A stretch of 64,000 bases of DNA, taken from the NCBI RefSeq assembly GCF_005217605.1, contig NZ_SZPX01000007.1, forward strand, positions 62,001 through 126,000, written 5' to 3'. Source of the stretch: Sulfurimonas crateris (lineage in GTDB: Bacteria > Campylobacterota > Campylobacteria > Campylobacterales > Sulfurimonadaceae). The notes under the pieces are model-generated. The model was given only the letters and a program-made list of their open reading frames with translations. It searched no databases and was not told where the DNA came from. This document shows, piece after piece, positions 59,228 through 64,000 of the stretch; position 1 is the first letter of the stretch; every line of letters starts with the position of its first letter. Both the position numbers and the translations under genes were made by a program.

Positions 59228-60450
59228 TGGCATTTGATAAAATGGAATTAAGAGATATCGAAGTATGGGATGGAAACTTTGCCGCTGCGCAAGCCCTAAG
59301 ACAATCTCAGGTTGATGTTGTTGCCGCGTACCCGATTACTCCGTCAACTCCTATAGTTGAAGGATATGCAAAGTTTACCTCTGACGGTTACGTTGAGGGT
59401 GAGTTTGTTATGGTAGAGTCAGAACACGCTGCAATGAGTGCATGTATCGGTGCTGCTGCTGCAGGTGGTCGTGTTGCAACGGCTACTTCTTCTCAGGGTT
59501 TTGCGCTTATGGTCGAGACGCTTTATCAAGCTTCCGGTATGCGTCTGCCTATCGTTTTAAACGTTGTTAACCGTGCGCTTGCTGCTCCGCTTAACGTTAA
59601 CGGTGACCACTCTGATATGTACCTAGGTCGTGACAGCGGATGGATTCAGCTTGACGCTTACTGCCCTCAAGATGCTTATGACTTGAACTTTGTAGCATTT
59701 AGAGTGAGTGAAGATCACGATGTAAGACTTCCTTGTATGGTTCATCAAGATGGATTTATGACTTCTCATACGGCACAGGGTGTTCACACTTTGACGGATG
59801 ATAAAGCTTACGGATTTGTCGGTGATTTTAAACCTATGAACGATATGCTTGACTTTGAACATCCTGTAACTCACGGTGTTCAAACGGAAGAAGATTGGCA
59901 TTTTGAGCATAAAGCTCGCCAACATAATGATCTTATGACAAAAGTTATGCCAAAAATCCAAGCTGCTTTTGATGATTTTGAGAAATTAAGCGGTCGTAAG
60001 TACAACATAGTAGAGAAGTACGATATGGATGATGCAGATGTATGTGTTGTCTGTCTGGGTACTTCAGTCGAGACTGCTCGTGAAGTTGCAACTGAGATGA
60101 GAGCAGAGGGTATTAAAGCAGGTGTAGTCGGAATAAGAGTTATTCGTCCGTTCCCGTTCCTTGAAATTGCTGAGGCATTAAAAGGTGTTAAGGCGATCGC
60201 TGCACTTGACCGCTCATCACCAAACGGAACTGTGGGAATGCTCTTTAACGAGATCGCAGGTTCACTTTTCAATACTGATACAAAAGCTATGCTTAGCGGA
60301 TATGTGTATGGACTAGGCGGTCGTGACTTAACAAAAGCTCATTTAGTTGCTCTCTTTAAAGAGCTTCAAGCAAACATTGATGCCGGTAAAGTTACTACGC
60401 CTCTACAGCAGTTTATCGGTGTTCGTGGACCGAAATTAGCATACTTATAA
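59227..60450 (+). CDS. porA: Pyruvate:ferredoxin oxidoreductase alpha subunit
   Basis: A 407-residue subunit with the pyrimidine-binding domain signature VVAAYPITPSTPIVEGYAKF, then VESEHAAMSACIGAAAAGGR and TATSSQGFALMVETLYQASG, and the C-terminal transketolase-like part (SVETAREVATEMRAEGIKAG). It contributes to the TPP site together with PorB. It starts one base before the end of porD and ends 10 bases before porB. Confidence 0.95.
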   Translation: MAFDKMELRDIEVWDGNFAAAQALRQSQVDVVAAYPITPSTPIVEGYAKFTSDGYVEGEFVMVESEHAAMSACIGAAAAGGRVATATSSQGFALMVETLYQASGMRLPIVLNVVNRALAAPLNVNGDHSDMYLGRDSGWIQLDAYCPQDAYDLNFVAFRVSEDHDVRLPCMVHQDGFMTSHTAQGVHTLTDDKAYGFVGDFKPMNDMLDFEHPVTHGVQTEEDWHFEHKARQHNDLMTKVMPKIQAAFDDFEKLSGRKYNIVEKYDMDDADVCVVCLGTSVETAREVATEMRAEGIKAGVVGIRVIRPFPFLEIAEALKGVKAIAALDRSSPNGTVGMLFNEIAGSLFNTDTKAMLSGYVYGLGGRDLTKAHLVALFKELQANIDAGKVTTPLQQFIGVRGPKLAYL

Positions 60451-60460
60451 GGAGAAAACC

Positions 60461-61417
60461 GTGAGTGAAATGAAAAAAATAAAAAACTTAAAAGAGTTTT
60501 CAACATCGGCTGACCGCTTTGAGGGTGCTAACCTTTTATGTCCCGGATGTGCGCACTCTATTATAGTTCGTGAAGTTTTAAATGCAACAAATGATGACTT
60601 GGTTCTGTCTGCTTCGACAGGCTGTCTTGAAGTTTGTACGGCAGTTTACCCATATACGTCATGGGATGCTTCTTGGATACATATCGGATTTGAGAACAGC
60701 TCGACTGCAGTTGCGGGTGCAGAGAGTATGTACAAAGTACTTAAGAGAAAAAATCGCCTTAAGCAGCCTGAGCGTAATCCTAAGTTTGTATCTTTTGCAG
60801 GAGACGGTGCTTCTTATGACATCGGATTCCAGTGGATATCTGGATGTATGGAGCGCGGTCACAATATAATGCACGTTGTTCTTGATAACGAGGTTTATGC
60901 AAATACGGGTGGACAGAGATCATCATCTACTCCAATAGGTTCAAGTGCTACTACATCACCTGCAGGTCGTGTAAGTTACGGTGAGAAGAAAAACAAAAAA
61001 GATTTGATGGGTATTATGGCTGCACACGGTATTCCATATGCTGCTCAAGTTGCTCCAAACAAGTGGAAGGATATGGTAAAGAAGATCCAGCACGGTTTTT
61101 CAGTTGATGGACCTGTTTTTATTAATGCAGTTTCCCCTTGTACAACAGAGTGGAAGTTTGACCCTAAAGATACGATGCACCTAACAGATCTGGCAACAGA
61201 CTCTTTAGTATTCCCACTTTATGAGATAATTGACGGGCATGAGTTAAATATTACTTACAGACCTAAGAACGTTGTTCCTGTTGAGGAGTATTTAGCTGCT
61301 CAGGGACGTTTTAAGCACCTCTTTAAAGATGAGTACAAGTATCTTATTAAAGAGTGGCAAGAGCGTGTAGATGCGCAGTGGGCGTACCTACAACGCCGCG
61401 AAGAAGCTCGCGTCTAA
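60461..61417 (+). CDS. porB: Pyruvate:ferredoxin oxidoreductase beta subunit
   Basis: A 318-residue TPP-binding catalytic subunit. NLLCPGCAHSIIVREVL and STGCLEV carry cluster-ligand cysteines with a further Cys in VSPCTTEW; FAGDGASYDIGFQW and VVLDNEVYANTGGQRSS form the TPP/Mg-binding GDG–N motif. The start is GTG 60461 after AGGAGAAAACC. The gene ends the por operon; a large hairpin follows. Confidence 0.96.
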   Translation: MSEMKKIKNLKEFSTSADRFEGANLLCPGCAHSIIVREVLNATNDDLVLSASTGCLEVCTAVYPYTSWDASWIHIGFENSSTAVAGAESMYKVLKRKNRLKQPERNPKFVSFAGDGASYDIGFQWISGCMERGHNIMHVVLDNEVYANTGGQRSSSTPIGSSATTSPAGRVSYGEKKNKKDLMGIMAAHGIPYAAQVAPNKWKDMVKKIQHGFSVDGPVFINAVSPCTTEWKFDPKDTMHLTDLATDSLVFPLYEIIDGHELNITYRPKNVVPVEEYLAAQGRFKHLFKDEYKYLIKEWQERVDAQWAYLQRREEARV

Positions 61418-61449
61418 AAAAACTTCTAGCTTCGGCGCATCTTGCGTCA

Positions 61450-61491
61450 AACTTCGACTTCGACGTACGTTAGTACGCCTTTGTCGAAGTT
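61450..61491. other. Large hairpin after the por operon
   Basis: AACTTCGAC (61450–61458) is the exact reverse complement of GTCGAAGTT (61483–61491), and inside is CGTAC-GTTA-GTACG (61464–61477). It may be the por terminator, although no T-run follows, or part of an intergenic repeat family. Confidence 0.5.
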
Positions 61492-61552
61492 AAACACAAC
61501 CTACACCAAATCTAAAACTTTTCCTCTATTTATCAGACTTTATGAATAATTT

Positions 61553-62329
61553 TTAAAACAGATCCGCATGTCCGAAAAAAATCTTTTGATTTGGATTTTT
61601 TCTTAAATCTTCTAAAATCTCTTTTGCCTTTAGTTTTGTCTCTTTATCGAAATAGATAAGCATATTTCTTGAAAATATAAAATCAAACTTTCCGATATTT
61701 TTAAAAGATGGGTCAAACAGATTTATAACTCTGAATGACACTTGCGATTTAACCGACTCTTTTAAGGCGTAGAGTGAATCACTTTTTGTAAAGTATCTCT
61801 CGATAATATTTTGGGAAAGATTTCTTACGTTTCTCTCTTTGTAGAGCGCTTTTTTTGCTTTTGAAGTGGCATCAAAGTTAATATCAATGCCTGTTATATG
61901 AAATTTGCTTGGAGCTACACCTGACTCAAGGAGGGCTATGGCAATGCCGTATGGCTCTTCGCCTGTTGCTGATGGAGCGCATAAAATTGCAACTTCTGTA
62001 TAAGTCTCTTTTACTAATTTCACAAGCTCCTCTATCTGTTTGAACTCTCTGTAAAAGAATGTCTCGTTTGTTGTAAGATAGTCAACAAGTTCCTGTTTTA
62101 GCTCTTTGTTGCCTTGGACTTTTTTTAAGAGATCTGAAAATGAGTCAATATCTCTTTGTTTACAAAATGTTGTGACCTTATTTTGTAATATAGAGACCTG
62201 TTTGTCAAAGGTTACGCCTGTTTCATTTTTAAAAAACTCTGCAACAGGCACTACATCTCTGAAATCTTGTATGACACTTTGCGAGGTACTCTCTAAAATC
62301 TGCTCTTTCTTTTTTAAAAAACCAAACAT
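61553..62329 (-). CDS. cheR: CheR chemotaxis protein methyltransferase
   Basis: A 258-residue SAM-dependent enzyme that methylates glutamates on chemoreceptors. It has the helical N-domain (SVIQDFRDVVPVAEFF, VDYLTTNETFFYREFKQI) and the catalytic domain with AILCAPSATGEEPYGIAIAL (SAM loop), TGIDINFDATSKAKKALY and FSRNMLIYFDKETK. The start is taken as the ATG at 62329 in a TGATG overlap with cheB; a TTG at 62338 with AAGGA is also plausible. Confidence 0.93.
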   Translation of the reverse strand: MFGFLKKKEQILESTSQSVIQDFRDVVPVAEFFKNETGVTFDKQVSILQNKVTTFCKQRDIDSFSDLLKKVQGNKELKQELVDYLTTNETFFYREFKQIEELVKLVKETYTEVAILCAPSATGEEPYGIAIALLESGVAPSKFHITGIDINFDATSKAKKALYKERNVRNLSQNIIERYFTKSDSLYALKESVKSQVSFRVINLFDPSFKNIGKFDFIFSRNMLIYFDKETKLKAKEILEDLRKNPNQKIFFGHADLF

Positions 62330-62907
62330 CAGTTGCAAAAATTCCTTATCTTCTCTTTAATTCCTGCTATATCGTCTATCTCTATATTTTGTATCTCTTT
62401 TCTTGCTCTGCTTGGCATACCGTCAACTATAGCGCTCTTTTCATCCTGAGTTATTGTTCTAACACATTTAAGAGAGAGCTGTCTGCACCCTTCTACACCG
62501 TCATTACCTATGCCCGTGAGTATAACTCCTAGCATCTCTATCTCTTGTGAAAAAGGGACAAAGGAGCTAAATACAGAATTTATATCAGGGTTATATTTAT
62601 GCTGCTGTGATGATTCAACACTGAACTTTAAGCCGTATCCATCTTTTCTAACAGATGTGATTCCGTGACAAAGATAGATGTGTCCTGATTCAACAGATGT
62701 GTTGTCGCCCACCATACTAATATTGTTTACGCTAAGCTCTTTTAAGCGTTTTGTAAAGCTCGGTATAAAATCCATAGACATATGCTGAGCTATAACAACG
62801 GCTGTGTCACTTAGTAGGGGCAGCGAGCTTACTATCTTCTCTATCTGCCCAGGACCTCCTGTTGAGGCTCCTATGAGAACTATTTTTCTAGGAGTTTGCG
62901 GTTTCAA
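62329..62907 (-). CDS. cheB: CheB methylesterase, catalytic domain only
   Basis: A 192-residue protein comprising just the methylesterase domain: GASTGGPGQIEKI (catalytic Ser), VIAQHMSMDF (His) and GVILTGIGNDG (Asp). The regulatory receiver domain of enteric CheB is missing, as in Campylobacter and other epsilonproteobacteria, so adaptation is not set by CheA phosphorylation of CheB in the classical way. It is directly upstream of and overlapping cheR, forming the adaptation pair. Confidence 0.93.
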   Translation of the reverse strand: MKPQTPRKIVLIGASTGGPGQIEKIVSSLPLLSDTAVVIAQHMSMDFIPSFTKRLKELSVNNISMVGDNTSVESGHIYLCHGITSVRKDGYGLKFSVESSQQHKYNPDINSVFSSFVPFSQEIEMLGVILTGIGNDGVEGCRQLSLKCVRTITQDEKSAIVDGMPSRARKEIQNIEIDDIAGIKEKIRNFCN

Positions 62908-62918
62908 GTAGGCACTCT

Positions 62919-64000
62919 TTAGAGATCTTTTTGCGGCTGCTGAAAGTGGTAGCCTTGAGAGTAGTCAACACCGAGTTCTTTTACTACTTTAAAGATCTCT
63001 TCGCTCTCTACAAATTCGGCAACTGTTTTCATGCCCAGTTTTTTGGAGAAATCTACAATTGTAGATACCACAAGATAAGCATTGTTGTCTTTGTCTATAT
63101 TTTTTATAAGAGAGCCGTCAATTTTTAGGTAGTCTGCTTTTAGTTTTATAAGATACTCAAAGTTGCTGTATCCTGTTCCAAAATCGTCGATGGCTATTTT
63201 ACAGTCATACTTCTTGACCTTTGTTATAAAAGCCATTACATCTTCAAATTTTTCAATATATTCAGACTCCACTATCTCAAAAACGATTTTTGAACCAATG
63301 CCATATCTCTTTAGCATCATAATAATATATTCGGAGATTTGTGGCTCTAGTATGTCGTTAATAGAAAGATTGATAGAAAACTCGACATCTTTGTCCTTGA
63401 ACATTTCAAATGATTGTTCTATAACAGTTTTTGTAATATCAAAGTACTGTCTTGTCTGCTTTGCAATCTCAAGAAAGAAGAACGGAGCTATAACTTTATC
63501 ATCATCCCTCATTCTAACTAAACACTCATACTTCTCGTAGGCAAGAGTCGAGTTGTTTACGATAGGCTGATAGTAGGTTATGATGTTTTTATCCCTTAGG
63601 GCGTCTGAGAGTTTTTTGCTCCACTTTATGTTGTTCTCGTACTCTTTGTTCAGAGAGATACTCTCTTTATAGACAAGGTAGTTACTGTTGCTTTTTTTGG
63701 CGATCTTTAGTGCCATATTTGCAGTAGAGAGGAGTTTGTTCTTATCCTCTTCAAAAGATATTCCGCAGCTGCACGAAGTCAGTATCTGTTCATTCTCTAT
63801 CTTGATACCCTCTTTTATCTCTTTTAAGACGCCTTTGACTATCTCTTCAAACAGCTCTTTTGAGCAGGAAGACCCAAGTATTACGAACTCATCTCCTTGA
63901 AGCCGGTAAAACCTGAGAGCGGCGTCGCTAAAGATGAAGTTGTATATTTTATCCGAGAGCGCTTTTATGACCTCGTTTCCGAACTCATGACCGTAAAAGT
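62919..64000 (-). CDS. GGDEF (degenerate)–EAL protein, partial
   Basis: Open to the window edge, giving the C-terminal 360 residues. The upstream part is a GGDEF domain with YGHEFGNEVIKAL and LQGDEFVIL, i.e. QGDEF rather than GGDEF, probably inactive as a cyclase. The EAL domain begins near 63590 with YYQPIV and YECLVR in place of EAL, then FSINLSINDI, FEIVESEYI, IDDFGTGYSN, LKIDGSLI, VAEFVESEE and SQGYHFQQP. Several residues differ from active EAL enzymes (ECLVR, DGSLI), so it may be a sensor rather than an enzyme. An internal ATG at 63716 is not the true start. It ends 11 bases before cheB. Confidence 0.88.
   Translation of the reverse strand, partial: FYGHEFGNEVIKALSDKIYNFIFSDAALRFYRLQGDEFVILGSSCSKELFEEIVKGVLKEIKEGIKIENEQILTSCSCGISFEEDKNKLLSTANMALKIAKKSNSNYLVYKESISLNKEYENNIKWSKKLSDALRDKNIITYYQPIVNNSTLAYEKYECLVRMRDDDKVIAPFFFLEIAKQTRQYFDITKTVIEQSFEMFKDKDVEFSINLSINDILEPQISEYIIMMLKRYGIGSKIVFEIVESEYIEKFEDVMAFITKVKKYDCKIAIDDFGTGYSNFEYLIKLKADYLKIDGSLIKNIDKDNNAYLVVSTIVDFSKKLGMKTVAEFVESEEIFKVVKELGVDYSQGYHFQQPQKDL

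Noticed and set aside
1-64000. CRISPR array, rRNA operon, transposase or integrase
   Set aside because: No regularly spaced direct repeats, rRNA sequence, or transposase/integrase motifs were seen on either strand.

Overview
The window reads as chromosome from a free-living Campylobacterota (Epsilonproteobacteria), most like Sulfurimonas. The signs are an AT-rich genome with many TTG/GTG starts, a ccoNOQP operon followed by DUF4006 and FixH-type genes, the order purA–FliJ-like–MotE-like also known from Helicobacter, a receiver-less CheB beside CheR, a four-subunit pyruvate:ferredoxin oxidoreductase of the kind used in the reductive TCA cycle, and a cytochrome cd1 denitrification cluster. This assignment is inferred from gene content; no database search was run.

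1–12.4 kb, denitrification and heme d1. On the minus strand a 108-aa membrane protein, norC, norB, a 55-aa membrane peptide and nirS form one apparent operon ending in a clear terminator. A c-type cytochrome and nirJ (cut by the window edge) follow. Further right a precorrin-2 dehydrogenase (Met8/CysG-N type) diverges from a fused siroheme decarboxylase (nirDL), which leads a string of small membrane proteins. The promoters of the nor-nir operon, of nirDL and of a hemerythrin gene at 19.6 kb share an FNR/DNR-like box (TTGAT-N4-RTCAA) with a -10 hexamer centred exactly 32 bp away, so they look like one nitric-oxide/anaerobic regulon.

12.4–19.6 kb. mtnK–mtnA–(class II aldolase/SDR fusion) form a tight operon that looks like an oxygen-independent methylthioadenosine salvage route (DHAP shunt) with an unusual fused last enzyme. 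YaeQ, an FKBP-type PPIase, two unknown proteins and the hemerythrin follow.

19.6–23.3 kb, a small AT-rich island beside four tRNA genes (Gly, Leu, Cys, Ser). It holds a broken DNA/RNA endonuclease, an XRE regulator and two genes of unknown function.

23.3–45.4 kb, mostly housekeeping: ilvD, thrS-infC, transporters, rdgB, uppP, an aminotransferase, hisZ-like, purA, fliJ/motE-like, a GGDEF-EAL protein, DUF507, carA, then the cbb3 oxidase operon with its assembly and accessory genes.

45.4–54.8 kb. The addB and addA recombination genes are split by an AT-rich two-gene cassette (KAP-like P-loop NTPase plus DUF3800 protein), a good candidate for a defence module riding on the recombination locus. 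A GGDEF sensor and a tetraheme cytochrome c follow on the other strand.

54.8–64 kb: rplM-rpsI, a peptide-binding protein, a HAD phosphatase, porCDAB, and cheB/cheR next to a GGDEF(degenerate)-EAL protein cut by the window edge. No rRNA, CRISPR array, intact transposase or integrase was seen.
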